Positions 13,908 to 22,922 of a DNA stretch of 64,000 nt are shown piece after piece (position 1 is the first letter of the stretch; each line of letters begins with the position of its first letter). Location: assembly GCF_000143685.1 (NCBI RefSeq), contig NC_014328.1, positions 682,001-746,000 on the forward strand. The letters run 5' to 3'. A program made the position numbers and the translations under genes. The stretch comes from Clostridium ljungdahlii DSM 13528. GTDB taxonomy: Bacteria > Bacillota > Clostridia > Clostridiales > Clostridiaceae. A model generated the notes under the pieces. That model made no database searches, was not told the origin of the DNA, and saw only the letters and a program-made list of their open reading frames with translations.

Positions 13908-13981
13908 CAAAGAACAAATAGCAAATAAAAAATAACAGATGATGAGGAATTTCTTATTTAAACTTTGATATTTGTTCTTTG
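13908..13981 (+). terminator. Probable terminator after metQ
   Basis: 13-bp exact arms CAAAGAACAAATA (13908-13920) and TATTTGTTCTTTG (13969-13981), with further partial pairing of the AT-rich interior. The long loop and weak T-run make the assignment uncertain. Confidence 0.5.
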
Positions 13982-14008
13982 AACTTTTTAAAAGTTTGCT
14001 ATTAAGTA

Positions 14009-14037
14009 TTGACAGCTAGCTAAAAATACAGTATAAT
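14009..14037 (+). promoter_or_regulatory. Consensus promoter of the separated 5S-tRNA-Phe unit
   Basis: TTGACA (14009-14014), 17-bp spacer, TATAAT (14032-14037): both hexamers are perfect and spacing is optimal. The 5S gene begins 70 bases further on. Operon 2's 5S has no such promoter and is read from the main operon. Confidence 0.88.
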
Positions 14038-14106
14038 ACTAAATTGTAGCGAAGAAAAAAACAATATATAAGGAAATTAGTAGAAATAGCAATTTTTGAT
14101 AGTAAA

Positions 14107-14223
14107 TCTGGTGGTAATGACGTGAAGGTAACACCCCTTTCCATACCGAACAGGAAGGTTAAGCTTCACAGTGCCAATGGTACTGCAGGGGAGGCCCTGT
14201 GGGAGAATAGGTCGCTGCCAGGT
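14107..14223 (+). rRNA. rrf: 5S ribosomal RNA (separated from operon 1)
   Basis: 117 nt, with TCTGGTGG at the 5' end pairing with TGCCAGGT at the 3' end and the internal CCGAACAGGAAG loop. It differs from the 5S at 41117 at three positions. It lies 4.4 kb after the nearest 23S, behind a protein-coding operon and its own promoter. Confidence 0.96.
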
Positions 14224-14232
14224 AATTTTTTT

Positions 14233-14308
<76 letters not shown>

Positions 14309-14321
14309 AAAGTTTATATTA

Positions 14322-14355
14322 AAAAAGCTTCAAGTTATATGTGAGGCTTTTTTTT
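14322..14355 (+). terminator. Terminator after tRNA-Phe
   Basis: AAAAAGCTTCA pairs with TGAGGCTTTTT (one G-U pair) around a 9-nt loop, running into T8. Confidence 0.8.
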
Positions 14356-14408
14356 CGTATAAAAGAAAACTTATTGATGTGACGATTTTTTTTAAGGGGA
14401 TGTGAAAT

Positions 14409-15323
14409 ATGAATAAAGGTGTTTTAAAATCTAGCATGTTGCTTTTAATAACCTCTGCTATATGGGGATTTGCATTTGTAGCACAAAGAGTGGGTATGAA
14501 TTATGTAGGTGCGTTTACTTTTAATGGAGTAAGATTTGGACTAGGTGCTTTTTCTTTACTTCCACTTATAATATTTTATAAAGAAAAGGATAAAAATAAA
14601 GAAAAAAATAAAAGTTTTAAAAGCGTATTTTTATCTGGACTTTTTACAGGATTAATAGTGTTTTTAGCTTCTTCTTTCCAACAAGTAGGCCTTATAGGAA
14701 CTACAGCAGGAAAAGCTGCTTTTATAACTGGATTGTACATTGTATTTGTTCCAATTATGGGTATGTTCTTAAAACGACATATAGGGCTGAATTCATGGAT
14801 TGGAGCTTTAATTGCTGTGGTAGGATTATACTTTTTATGCGTTACAAGTAGTTTTTTTATATCACACAGTGATTTACTTGAACTTGGAAGTGCCTTTTTC
14901 TTTGCGGTTCAAATAATTTTAATAGATATTTTTTCTAAAAAGTTTGATACACTCAAACTGGCATTTTTTCAATTTATAACTTGTTCGGTTTTAAGTTTAA
15001 TAACAGCTATTTTATTTGAAAGTATAACAATAAGTGGAGTTTTACAGGCTGCAATACCTATTCTATATGGTGGTATATTTTCAGTGGGAATTGCATATAC
15101 ATTGCAAATTGTCGCACAAAAAAATGCTGAACCAACACATGCAGCTATTATAATGAGTATGGAATCAGTTTTTGCAGCTATTGGAGGTTTTTTAGTTTTG
15201 AATGAATATTTAAGTTTAAGGGCAATGTTTGGATGTGGCCTTATGCTTGCAGGTATGATTATATGTCAGGTGAAACCTAGGGAAATTTGCCATGCAAAAG
15301 TTGAAGCTTGTAAAAAGAGGTAA
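14409..15323 (+). CDS. EamA/DMT-family transporter
   Basis: 304-aa integral membrane protein with about ten hydrophobic segments arranged as two EamA repeats. The first begins LLLITSAIWGFAFVAQR and the second shows the conserved ESVFAAIGGFLVLNE. It belongs to the drug/metabolite exporter superfamily; the substrate cannot be inferred. ATG 14409 follows AGGGGATG. It is followed after 130 bases by the folate operon, whose own promoter suggests separate transcription. Its topological class matches that of the protein at 41676, but the two differ widely in sequence. Confidence 0.9.
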   Translation: MNKGVLKSSMLLLITSAIWGFAFVAQRVGMNYVGAFTFNGVRFGLGAFSLLPLIIFYKEKDKNKEKNKSFKSVFLSGLFTGLIVFLASSFQQVGLIGTTAGKAAFITGLYIVFVPIMGMFLKRHIGLNSWIGALIAVVGLYFLCVTSSFFISHSDLLELGSAFFFAVQIILIDIFSKKFDTLKLAFFQFITCSVLSLITAILFESITISGVLQAAIPILYGGIFSVGIAYTLQIVAQKNAEPTHAAIIMSMESVFAAIGGFLVLNEYLSLRAMFGCGLMLAGMIICQVKPREICHAKVEACKKR

Positions 15324-15408
15324 TACATAAGGAAAGTGTCATATTTAAAGTCAATTAAATAGTCATCTATTATGTATGTTTTTAGTAAAATATGTTATAA
15401 TGTTGGAG

Positions 15409-15414
15409 ACGATT
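15409..15414 (+). promoter_or_regulatory. Candidate folP promoter (extended -10)
   Basis: TGTTATAATG centred near 15400 reads as an extended -10 (TG-N-TATAAT); no strong -35 is visible. folP starts about 50 bases downstream. The exact coordinates of the box are approximate. Confidence 0.4.
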
Positions 15415-15453
15415 TCAATAAAAGTTTTGAATTTAATGATAAGAGGGGATATC

Positions 15454-16272
15454 ATGGATAAAGTAATTACAATAGGCAAAAAAGATTTTCAAATAGGAAA
15501 AAGGACTTACATTATGGGTATACTTAATGTTACACCAGATTCTTTCTCTGATGGCGGAAAATTTAACAATATAGAGCTGGCTATAAAACATGCTAAACAG
15601 ATGGAGGAAGAAGGGGCAGATATAATAGATGTAGGTGGAGAATCTACAAGACCAAGCTATGATCCTGTATCTGAGCAGGAAGAACTAGAAAGAGTTATTC
15701 CAATAATAGGCAAATTAAGTAGGTGTGTAGACATTCCTATTTCTATAGATACATATAAGGGAAAAGTTGCAGAAGAATCTATAAAAGCAGGAGCATCCTT
15801 AATAAATGATGTTTGGGGATTTAAAAGAGACCCTTATATGGCAGAAGTAGCTGCACATTATAGAGTTCCTTGCTGTTTGATGCACAACAGAGATAATAGA
15901 AATTATACAAATTTGATGAATGACGTATTAAATGATTTACAGGAAAGCATAGATATAGCGTTAAAAGCTGGAGTTGACCCCAAAAATATAATAACAGATC
16001 CAGGCATAGGTTTTGCTAAAGATTATGAACAAAATTTAGCTGTTATGAATCAGTTAGAAAGGCTTTCAGAACTAGGATATCCAGTACTCTTAGGAACTTC
16101 TAGAAAATCAATGGTAGGAAAGGCATTAGATCTCCCGGTAAATGAAAGAATAGAAGGAACTGTAGCTACTACAGTAATAGGAATAATGAAAAAGTGTGAT
16201 TTTGTAAGGGTTCATGATGTAAAGGAAAACAAAAGAGCTGCAGTAATGGCAGATGCAATAATAAGAAGGTAG
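15454..16272 (+). CDS. folP: Dihydropteroate synthase
   Basis: Condenses 6-hydroxymethyl-7,8-dihydropterin diphosphate with p-aminobenzoate to dihydropteroate; the target of sulfonamides. TIM-barrel with diagnostic MGILNVTPDSFSDGG, then DVGGESTRP, IDTYKG and GTSRKS. I choose ATG 15454, eight or so bases after AAGAGGGG, giving 272 aa. The in-frame extension to 15376 would add an unconserved tail and has no ribosome binding site. It is the first gene of folP-folE-HD-folBK. Confidence 0.96.
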   Translation: MDKVITIGKKDFQIGKRTYIMGILNVTPDSFSDGGKFNNIELAIKHAKQMEEEGADIIDVGGESTRPSYDPVSEQEELERVIPIIGKLSRCVDIPISIDTYKGKVAEESIKAGASLINDVWGFKRDPYMAEVAAHYRVPCCLMHNRDNRNYTNLMNDVLNDLQESIDIALKAGVDPKNIITDPGIGFAKDYEQNLAVMNQLERLSELGYPVLLGTSRKSMVGKALDLPVNERIEGTVATTVIGIMKKCDFVRVHDVKENKRAAVMADAIIRR

Positions 16273-16354
16273 CTCTGCTAAGTGAATTAAATCACTTGTG
16301 CAATGCCAGCTTAAATGATATAATCTTGATATTTAATTAACTAAGTATGTTTCA

Positions 16355-16405
16355 GGGGAAGGAGAAATATTGGGTAAGCTTTTTTAAACTCAATATACAT
16401 TTATC
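16355..16405 (+). promoter_or_regulatory. folE leader: ribosome binding site separated from the start by a hairpin
   Basis: GGGGAAGGAG (16355-16364) is 41 bases from the folE ATG, too far for normal use. Between them, ATATTGGGT (16367-16375) pairs with ACTCAATAT (16388-16396), nine pairs with one G-U. Excluding that hairpin leaves 11 bases between the ribosome binding site and the ATG. Confidence 0.55.
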
Positions 16406-16963
16406 ATGGATGAAAAAAAGATTAGAGAAGCAGTAAAAATGATGCTTGAAGCTATAGGAGAAGATCCTGAAAGAGAAGGATTGGTTGAGACGCCTGATAG
16501 AATTGCTAGAATGTATAAAGAGATATTTGAAGGATTGGATGAAAGTCCTGAAAAGCATTTGAGAAAAGTATTTACTGTAGATAGTGATGATATTGTACTT
16601 GAAAAAGATATAACATTTTACTCCATGTGTGAGCACCATCTTCTGCCATTTTACGGAAAAGCACATATAGCGTATATACCTGATGGCAAAGTTGTAGGAT
16701 TAAGTAAACTGGCTAGAACTGTTGAAGTTTTTGCAAAAAGACTTCAACTTCAAGAGAGAATGTCTGCTCAAATTGCTGATGCAATGATGAAATATGTAAA
16801 AGTTAAGGGAGTTATGGTTGTAGTTGAAGCGGAGCATATGTGTATGACTATGAGGGGAATAAAAAAACCTGGAAGTAAGACTGTTACAGCAGTTGCTAGG
16901 GGACTTTTTAAAAGTGAACCTAGACTTAGGGATGAAGTTTATAGAATGATAAATATGGAATAG
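16406..16963 (+). CDS. folE: GTP cyclohydrolase I
   Basis: Converts GTP to 7,8-dihydroneopterin triphosphate, the first step of folate synthesis. The zinc ligands are visible in [20 protein letters not shown] and [11 protein letters not shown], which also supplies catalytic residues. The length of 185 aa is typical of the short bacterial type. The start at 16406 matches the conserved N-terminal helix, but no ribosome binding site lies directly upstream (see the leader entry). It is three bases before the HD gene. Confidence 0.96.
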   Translation: MDEKKIREAVKMMLEAIGEDPEREGLVETPDRIARMYKEIFEGLDESPEKHLRKVFTVDSDDIVLEKDITFYSMCEHHLLPFYGKAHIAYIPDGKVVGLSKLARTVEVFAKRLQLQERMSAQIADAMMKYVKVKGVMVVVEAEHMCMTMRGIKKPGSKTVTAVARGLFKSEPRLRDEVYRMINME

Positions 16964-16966
16964 AGC

Positions 16967-17455
16967 GTGGTGCTGAATTTGGAAAAAGTTAATGCTATTT
17001 TAAAAAACCGTAAGTTTTGTACCTATTTATCTAAAATTAATAAGCTTGAAGAAAGTAGAAAGTATTGTAAACACAATATTCAACATTTACTGGATGTGGC
17101 TAGAATTACTTATATAAAAGTGTTGGAAGAAAATATTCATGTAAAAAAAGAAATTATATATGCAGCTGCTCTGCTGCATGATATAGGAAGATGGCAGCAA
17201 TATGAAGAGGGTATACCTCATGAATTAGCTAGTATTAAGTTAGGAAAAGATATTTTGGATGAGTGCGGCTTTGACAATGAAGAAGAAAAAGAAATATTTG
17301 ATTTGATAAGTAATCACAGAAAAAAAGATTCTGATAGTTTACTTCAAAGTATATTTTATGATAGTGACAAAGCATGTAGAAATTGTTTTATGTGTAAAGC
17401 TGTTTCAGAGTGTAATTGGCCAGATGAAAAGAAAAACTATAGTATTGAATATTAA
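16967..17455 (+). CDS. HD-domain phosphohydrolase in the folate operon
   Basis: 162-aa HD-superfamily protein. The metal-binding pattern is visible: an early His (CKHNIQHLLDVAR), the HD pair in AALLHDIGRW, a later ISNHRKKDS and an Asp in FYDSDKACR. The C-terminus has a small Cys cluster (CRNCFMCKAVSEC). Start GTG 16967, three bases after folE. Context between folE and folB-folK suggests a folate-related phosphohydrolase, for example the step from dihydroneopterin triphosphate, for which no Nudix enzyme is present here. That role is inference only. Confidence 0.85.
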   Translation: MVLNLEKVNAILKNRKFCTYLSKINKLEESRKYCKHNIQHLLDVARITYIKVLEENIHVKKEIIYAAALLHDIGRWQQYEEGIPHELASIKLGKDILDECGFDNEEEKEIFDLISNHRKKDSDSLLQSIFYDSDKACRNCFMCKAVSECNWPDEKKNYSIEY

Positions 17456-17481
17456 TTGGTTTTAGTTAGGGGATGTTTTGT

Positions 17482-18309
17482 ATGGATATCATATATGTAG
17501 AGGATTTAGAAGTATATGCCTATCATGGCGTAAATCAAGCTGAAAAAGATATGGGGCAGAGGTTTCTTATATCACTACAAATATTTTTAAATTTAAGTGA
17601 AGCAGGAAAAAGTGATGACCTGAGTAAAACTATTAATTACGCTAAATTATGCTGTGAAGTAGAGGAAGAATTTAAAAGGGAAAAATATGATCTTATTGAA
17701 AAGTCTGCAGAGTCACTAGCTAATTTTATATTGAAAAAATATATAGCAGTAGAAAAAGTGACAGTTAAAATAAAAAAGCCCTGGGCGCCTATAGGAAAGC
17801 CATTAAAGTGGGTAGCGGTAGAAATAAATAGGCGCTGGCATACAGCTTATATTTCAATTGGTTCTAATTTAGGTGATAAAGAAAAAAATATAAAAGATGC
17901 CGTAGATATAATAGATTCTTCACATTATAATAATGTAACAAAAGTATCTAAATTATATGAAACTAAACCTGTGGGATATTTAGATCAGGATAATTTTTTA
18001 AATGGTGCTCTAGAGGTTAAAACCTTAATGGAGCCCGAAGATTTAATGGATTTTTTGTTAGAGGTAGAGAAAAAATTAAAAAGGGAGAGAATAATAAAAT
18101 GGGGACCTAGAACTATAGACTTGGATGTAATATTATATGATAATTTAGTTACATCAGAAGAAAAGATTATACTTCCCCATCCAAGAATGCATGAGAGATT
18201 ATTTGTTTTAAAGCCATTGTCAGATATTGCACCTTATGTTATTCACCCTGTTTTAAATGATAGAATCATAAATTTGACTCATGAATTAGAAAAAACACAA
18301 GAATTATAA
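17482..18309 (+). CDS. folBK: Bifunctional dihydroneopterin aldolase / HPPK
   Basis: Fusion of two consecutive folate enzymes. The N-terminal ~118 residues are FolB (EDLEVYAYHGVNQAEKDMGQRF, then the KIKKPWAPI strand). The remainder is FolK, with SIGSNLGDKEKNI, the KWGPRTIDLDVILYD signature and LPHPRMHERLFVLKPL. I prefer ATG 17482, eight bases after AGGGG, over ATG 17473, which abuts the ribosome binding site. It is last in the operon and followed by a strong terminator. Fused FolB-FolK is known in several Firmicutes. Confidence 0.95.
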   Translation: MDIIYVEDLEVYAYHGVNQAEKDMGQRFLISLQIFLNLSEAGKSDDLSKTINYAKLCCEVEEEFKREKYDLIEKSAESLANFILKKYIAVEKVTVKIKKPWAPIGKPLKWVAVEINRRWHTAYISIGSNLGDKEKNIKDAVDIIDSSHYNNVTKVSKLYETKPVGYLDQDNFLNGALEVKTLMEPEDLMDFLLEVEKKLKRERIIKWGPRTIDLDVILYDNLVTSEEKIILPHPRMHERLFVLKPLSDIAPYVIHPVLNDRIINLTHELEKTQEL

Positions 18310-18320
18310 AGTTTTAAGTT

Positions 18321-18366
18321 AAAAATAATTTTGCATATAGTTTATATGCAAAATTATTTTTTTATA
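18321..18366 (+). terminator. Folate operon terminator
   Basis: 19-bp arms (18321-18339 and 18343-18361) around a 3-nt loop, followed by T-rich sequence. Confidence 0.85.
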
Positions 18367-18455
18367 CTATATTTTGTTGTGCAGTTTTAAGTCACAGTAA
18401 TAAATATACGATATATAACCATAATGTAAATTTAGCAAAGAATGGGAGTGGTTTC

Positions 18456-19571
18456 ATGACAGAAAAGATATTAAAACCTCCAGTAGAGGTTTTGTATAAA
18501 GAAGAAATTGCAGCTTTAAAGAAAAATGATGATGGAATAAAACCAGAAAATTGGATACTGTCACCAAAAGCTGTGAGAAAATTTATACTCGGAAGTTTAG
18601 AACCTTTAACATATAGAAATAAAAAAATATACATAAATAAAAAGTTTTTTGGAAATGATTCTCTGGTTGAAAGATGTATTATAACCCTTGCAGGAAATAG
18701 AGGACTTATGCTTGTTGGAGAACCAGGTACTGCAAAAACAATGTTATCTGAGTTATTATCTGCGGCGATATGTGGCTGCAGCACCAACACTGTTCAAGGT
18801 ACAGCTGGAACTACTGAAGATATGATTAAGTATTCATGGAATTATGCAATGCTTTTAGCAAAAGGACCAACATCTGAAGCTTTAGTTAAAGCACCACTTT
18901 TTGTTGGAATGGAGAAGGGAATTATCACGAGATTTGAAGAGATAACAAGGTGTCCATCAGAAATTCAAGATAGTTTAATAAGTATATTAAGTGATAAGGT
19001 ACTTAATATACCAGAACTTGGTGAAAGTGAAGGATTACTATTTGCAAAACCTGGATTTAATGTAATAGGTACTGCAAATACACGTGATAAAGGTGTTAAT
19101 GAAATGAGTAGTGCTTTAAAAAGAAGATTTAATTTTGAAACCATATTTCCTATAAAAGATGTTTCACTGGAAGCAAAAATAATAGTAAATGAAGTTGAAA
19201 AACTTAAAAACCAAAACAACATAAAAATGGAAGTGGATGAGGATGTTGTAGAACTTTTGGCCTCAACTTTCCATGAGCTGAGAGAAGGAATATCTTCAAA
19301 TGGTATAAGGATAGATAAGCCTTCTTCAGTTATGAGTACAGCAGAAGCCGTATCTGTTTATTACCAGACAATGATAACAGCTTATTACTATGGAGATTCG
19401 AAGATTAACCTCAATTCTATGGCCCAAAATATAATGGGTGCTGCTTTAAAGGAAAGTAGAGATGATCTTGAAAAGATTAAAAGTTATTTTAATGTTGTAG
19501 TTAAATCAAAAGCTGCAGAAGGTGGGGAGTTATGGAAAAGTTATTACGAAGCAAGGAAATGGATAAAATAA
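18456..19571 (+). CDS. MoxR-type AAA+ ATPase (YehL-like)
   Basis: 371-aa AAA+ ATPase of the MoxR branch, a group that acts as chaperones or remodelling factors with VWA partners. Walker A is GEPGTAKT at residues 88-95. The Walker B position reads ITRFEEITR, with EE in place of the usual DE. Sensor 1/arginine-finger region is GTANTRDKGVNEMSSALKRRF. ATG 18456 follows GGGAGTGG. It opens an eight-gene same-strand cluster that also holds a VWA gene, and overlaps the next gene by 40 bases. From memory it resembles E. coli YehL. The function is not established. Confidence 0.88.
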   Translation: MTEKILKPPVEVLYKEEIAALKKNDDGIKPENWILSPKAVRKFILGSLEPLTYRNKKIYINKKFFGNDSLVERCIITLAGNRGLMLVGEPGTAKTMLSELLSAAICGCSTNTVQGTAGTTEDMIKYSWNYAMLLAKGPTSEALVKAPLFVGMEKGIITRFEEITRCPSEIQDSLISILSDKVLNIPELGESEGLLFAKPGFNVIGTANTRDKGVNEMSSALKRRFNFETIFPIKDVSLEAKIIVNEVEKLKNQNNIKMEVDEDVVELLASTFHELREGISSNGIRIDKPSSVMSTAEAVSVYYQTMITAYYYGDSKINLNSMAQNIMGAALKESRDDLEKIKSYFNVVVKSKAAEGGELWKSYYEARKWIK

Positions 19572-21943
19572 ATAAACTATTTAATGCCGCCTTTGATTTA
19601 AGGTCAAACCTTGTATTTTTTCCTGTAAGACATCATAGTCCAGCATGCTCGTATCATTTAAGAAATACAATTGAAGAATATTTACCGGAAATTATACTAA
19701 TTGAAGGACCTATAGATGGAAATAACATAAAGGATTCACTGTCACATGAAGATAGTAATCCTCCTTTTGCTATTTACTATTCTTATTCAGATTCAAAAGG
19801 ACTTATAGATGATACAAGGGGAAAATATAGATGTTATTATCCCTTTTTAGATTATTCACCAGAACTTATTGGAATTAGAGAAGGCAAAAAGAAAAACGTT
19901 GAAACTAGGTTTATTGATTTATCTTATGCTGACATACTTATAAACAGTGAGAAAGGTAAGGGACTTCTGAAAAAAGAAGATAAGTTAAGTTACAATGATG
20001 ATTATTTTCTTGAAGAAAACAAATTTATAGAAGAATTGTGCAAAAGAGAAGGCTGCAGAAGTTTTAATGAGTTTTGGGAAAAGCTATTTGAAATTCAGGG
20101 ACTTTATATAAGTAAAGAAGATTTTGTGAAAAATATGCTTTCTTATTGTTATCTTTCAAGAATGTGCAGCACAAAAGAAGATCTTATAAGTGAAGGCTGT
20201 GTTGCCAGGGAAACTTTTATGGCATCTAAAATTCAAGAAGCATGCAGCGTATATAACAAAGTTTTAGTAATCACCGGTGGATTTCATACATATGGAATAA
20301 TAGATTTATTGAATAAAAAAGTTGAATTTAGAATTAAGAAAATTGATGAAAAGGATAAAGGAGTATACGTTATGCCATACTCTATGGAAGCACTTGATCA
20401 GTTAAATGGATATTCAAGTGGAATGCCCTTTCCCAATTTTTATGAAGGTGTGTGGAAAAGATTAAATGAAAGTTATGAAACTGCATATAAGAATTCTGTA
20501 CTTTCAAATATTATTCAAAATGGTAAAAAGGTTAGAAAAAATGATGGATGTCTTTCTACTTTTGATGAAATATGTGCGTTTGATATGGCCCAGGGACTTT
20601 CAAATCTTAGGGGGAAGCGGCAGCCTGGAGTGTATGAACTCATAGACAGTATAACTTCATCTTTTATAAAAGGAGACTTAAATATATCTACAGAAGATCC
20701 ACTTAAAATTTTATATAAAGATTTAACTGGAAATAAAATTGGCAAGCTTTGCAGGGAGGCAGATGTGCCGCCTCTTGTACATGATTTTAAAGACACTTGT
20801 GCTAAATACAAGCTCAAGATAAATACTACTATAAAACAGGAAATTTCACTTGATATATTTTCATCAAAAAGACACAGAGAAATAAGTTGTTTAATGCATA
20901 GGATGGCATTTTTAAATACTAATTTTTCTAGGCTAATAAAAGGACCAAATATTTTTTTAAAGAGAGATGTAAATTTAATAAGGGAAACCTGGTACTATAA
21001 ATGGAACACACAAGTTGATGCAGCTTTAATCGAAAATTCAGTTTATGGAGGAACCTTAAAAGAAGCATCTACGTCTCTTATAAAAAAGAATATGAATGAA
21101 TGTGGTAGAAGTGCAGAAAATATTTCAAGATTATTAGTTTTATCATTTAACATGGGGCTTGATGAAATTTTTAATTCTACAATAAATGAACTAAAAGATA
21201 TTATTGCGGAAGATAGCAGCATCTATTCATTAATAAATTGCCTTTATTATTTAAATTACATTTACACAATGAGAGAATTATATTTCATGAATTCTATGAA
21301 TGAAGTAAAAAATATAATTTTTTACGTGTACAGCAAAATATGCATATTGATTCCAGATATGGCTTCAATTAATGAAGAAGAAGCTTTAAAAGGAGTTAAT
21401 TCTCTGAAAGAAGTATTTAACATTGTAGTGAAAAGAGAATTAGATTTAGATGACACACTTTTAAAAGAAGCTTTATTTTCGCTTCTAAGATTTGATTCTA
21501 TAAATGCAGGAATTGAAGGAGCAGCATCTGGAATACTATATGGATTAAATGAACTTAAATCAGAAGAAGCAGCAAAGTCTGTGGAAGGATATATATTTGG
21601 TACTAAGGAAAAAGCACTAAAAGCACCGTCTTTTTTAAATGGATTGTTTTCAACTGCAAGAGATTTAGTTTTTGTGGAAGGTTCTATTTTAAAGTCAATT
21701 GATAAGTTTATAAATGAAGTTGAAGATGAAGATTTTATAAGAATTATACCACAGTTAAGGCTTGCATTTAGCTATTTTATACCTAGAGAAGTAGATGAAA
21801 TAGGAGAAAAAGTAGCAAAAAATTATAAGGTGAGTAAAGTTCATTTTGATGGACTTAAAGTTATTTCACCTGAAATTTTAAAGCTTGGATCGGAAATTGA
21901 TAAATATGCAGCTGAGAAAATGGAGCAAAGTGGCATAATATGA
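19532..21943 (+). CDS. DUF5682-like protein (YehM-like)
   Basis: 803-aa soluble protein with no signal peptide or membrane segment. The N-terminal third carries spaced polar motifs: PVRHHSPAC, IEGPID, YPFLDYSPE, FIDLSYADI and ITGGFHTYGI. These are the kind seen in the EreA/ChaN/TIKI-like hydrolase group, so a metal-dependent hydrolase fold is possible (inference). The C-terminal half is helical and repeat-like. Start ATG 19532 follows GGTGGGGAG inside the AAA gene; ATG 19559 is an alternative that would shrink the overlap to 13 bases. Its position between the MoxR and VWA genes matches the E. coli yehL-M-P order as I recall it. Confidence 0.75.
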   Translation: MEKLLRSKEMDKINKLFNAAFDLRSNLVFFPVRHHSPACSYHLRNTIEEYLPEIILIEGPIDGNNIKDSLSHEDSNPPFAIYYSYSDSKGLIDDTRGKYRCYYPFLDYSPELIGIREGKKKNVETRFIDLSYADILINSEKGKGLLKKEDKLSYNDDYFLEENKFIEELCKREGCRSFNEFWEKLFEIQGLYISKEDFVKNMLSYCYLSRMCSTKEDLISEGCVARETFMASKIQEACSVYNKVLVITGGFHTYGIIDLLNKKVEFRIKKIDEKDKGVYVMPYSMEALDQLNGYSSGMPFPNFYEGVWKRLNESYETAYKNSVLSNIIQNGKKVRKNDGCLSTFDEICAFDMAQGLSNLRGKRQPGVYELIDSITSSFIKGDLNISTEDPLKILYKDLTGNKIGKLCREADVPPLVHDFKDTCAKYKLKINTTIKQEISLDIFSSKRHREISCLMHRMAFLNTNFSRLIKGPNIFLKRDVNLIRETWYYKWNTQVDAALIENSVYGGTLKEASTSLIKKNMNECGRSAENISRLLVLSFNMGLDEIFNSTINELKDIIAEDSSIYSLINCLYYLNYIYTMRELYFMNSMNEVKNIIFYVYSKICILIPDMASINEEEALKGVNSLKEVFNIVVKRELDLDDTLLKEALFSLLRFDSINAGIEGAASGILYGLNELKSEEAAKSVEGYIFGTKEKALKAPSFLNGLFSTARDLVFVEGSILKSIDKFINEVEDEDFIRIIPQLRLAFSYFIPREVDEIGEKVAKNYKVSKVHFDGLKVISPEILKLGSEIDKYAAEKMEQSGII

Positions 21944-21997
21944 ATGCAGTTATTCTATTTTGGACTTAAGTATGCATATAAAGAAAGGAAGATTAAT

Positions 21998-22486
21998 ATG
22001 GAGATTAAAATTAGACAGGTATCTATAGATGATTTAAATTCGGTAGCAGAAGTGGAAAGCATTTGCTTTCCAAAAGCAGAAGCAGCTACAAAAGAGTCTT
22101 TTAAGCAGCGTATAGAAACATTTCCAGAAAGCTTTTTTGTGGCAGAAGTAAATGATAGAATAGTTGGATTTATTAATGGATGCATTATAAATGAGACTGT
22201 TATATGTGATGAACTTTTTGAAGATTCTACACTTCATGTTCCAAATGGACACTATCAAACCATTTTTGGATTGGATGTTATACCAGAGTATCGTAATCAG
22301 GGAATTGCAGCAAAGTTAATGAAGCATATGATAGAAACAGCAAGATCATCAGGCCGAAAGGGAGTTATTTTAACTTGTAAGGAAAGGCTTATTCATTATT
22401 ACATGAAGTTTGGCTACAAAAATAAAGGAGTATCTAAATCAGTTCATGGTGGTGCTAAGTGGTATGATATGATTTTAGAATTTTAA
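21998..22486 (+). CDS. GNAT-family N-acetyltransferase
   Basis: 163-aa GNAT protein. The acetyl-CoA-binding motif A is FGLDVIPEYRNQGIAAKLM and motif B includes YYMKFGYKNKG. The N-terminal VAEVESICFP resembles the arylalkylamine N-acetyltransferase-like branch. ATG 21998 has AAAGGAAG upstream; the longer frame beginning at 21944 lacks a ribosome binding site. It sits within the MoxR/VWA cluster in the same direction, 54 bases after the DUF5682-like gene, but is not a usual member and may be a passenger. Confidence 0.88.
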   Translation: MEIKIRQVSIDDLNSVAEVESICFPKAEAATKESFKQRIETFPESFFVAEVNDRIVGFINGCIINETVICDELFEDSTLHVPNGHYQTIFGLDVIPEYRNQGIAAKLMKHMIETARSSGRKGVILTCKERLIHYYMKFGYKNKGVSKSVHGGAKWYDMILEF

Positions 22487-22532
22487 GTATATAAGTGAAG
22501 TTTATTAAGGAAAATTATAATGGAGGAATATA

Positions 22533-22922
22533 ATGAAAAATTTTAATATAGAATTACCTGAGAGTTTAGAAAAATTTAAAGACAAAATAGAAAAACTATA
22601 AAACCATATGTAAAAATAAAATTAAAAGAACAAGAAAACAAGCCTTGGGAAATGGGTTAGGGCAAGCTTTGAGGAAAGTAATTTAAATGAATGGAAAGCT
22701 AACAAAGAATATTCTTTGATACAGATAGATGAGGCTTGTGATAGCTGCAGTACCTATTTAAAGGATAAAAATGAGGAGCTTTTCTTAACTGTACAAAGAT
22801 ATGAGGATGGAACAGAAAATAAAATTATCTATGCATCTTCAGTAAAATTAATTAAAAAATTATTTAGAGATAAATTGAAAACAGCAGTTGGATATCCTAA
22901 ATATGAAATATATAGATTTTAG
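22533..22922 (+). pseudogene. Broken gene with two frame changes
   Basis: Good ribosome binding site TGGAGGAA and ATG 22533, but the first frame stops at 22599. The sense continues in a second frame (TIKPYVKIKLKEQENKPW, 22595-22660) and then a third (about 22650-22922, ending KTAVGYPKYEIYRF). The N-terminal portion reads like the start of DUF1963/YwqG proteins; the rest is unrecognised. Two frameshifts within about 65 bases argue for decay rather than error. Between it and the VWA gene (22923-23051) is a further short open stretch with no start, probably debris. Confidence 0.6.

Noticed and set aside
9804..14080. Mobile element carrying the T-box operon into the rRNA operon
   Set aside because: No transposase, terminal inverted repeats or target duplication are visible; recombination is as likely.
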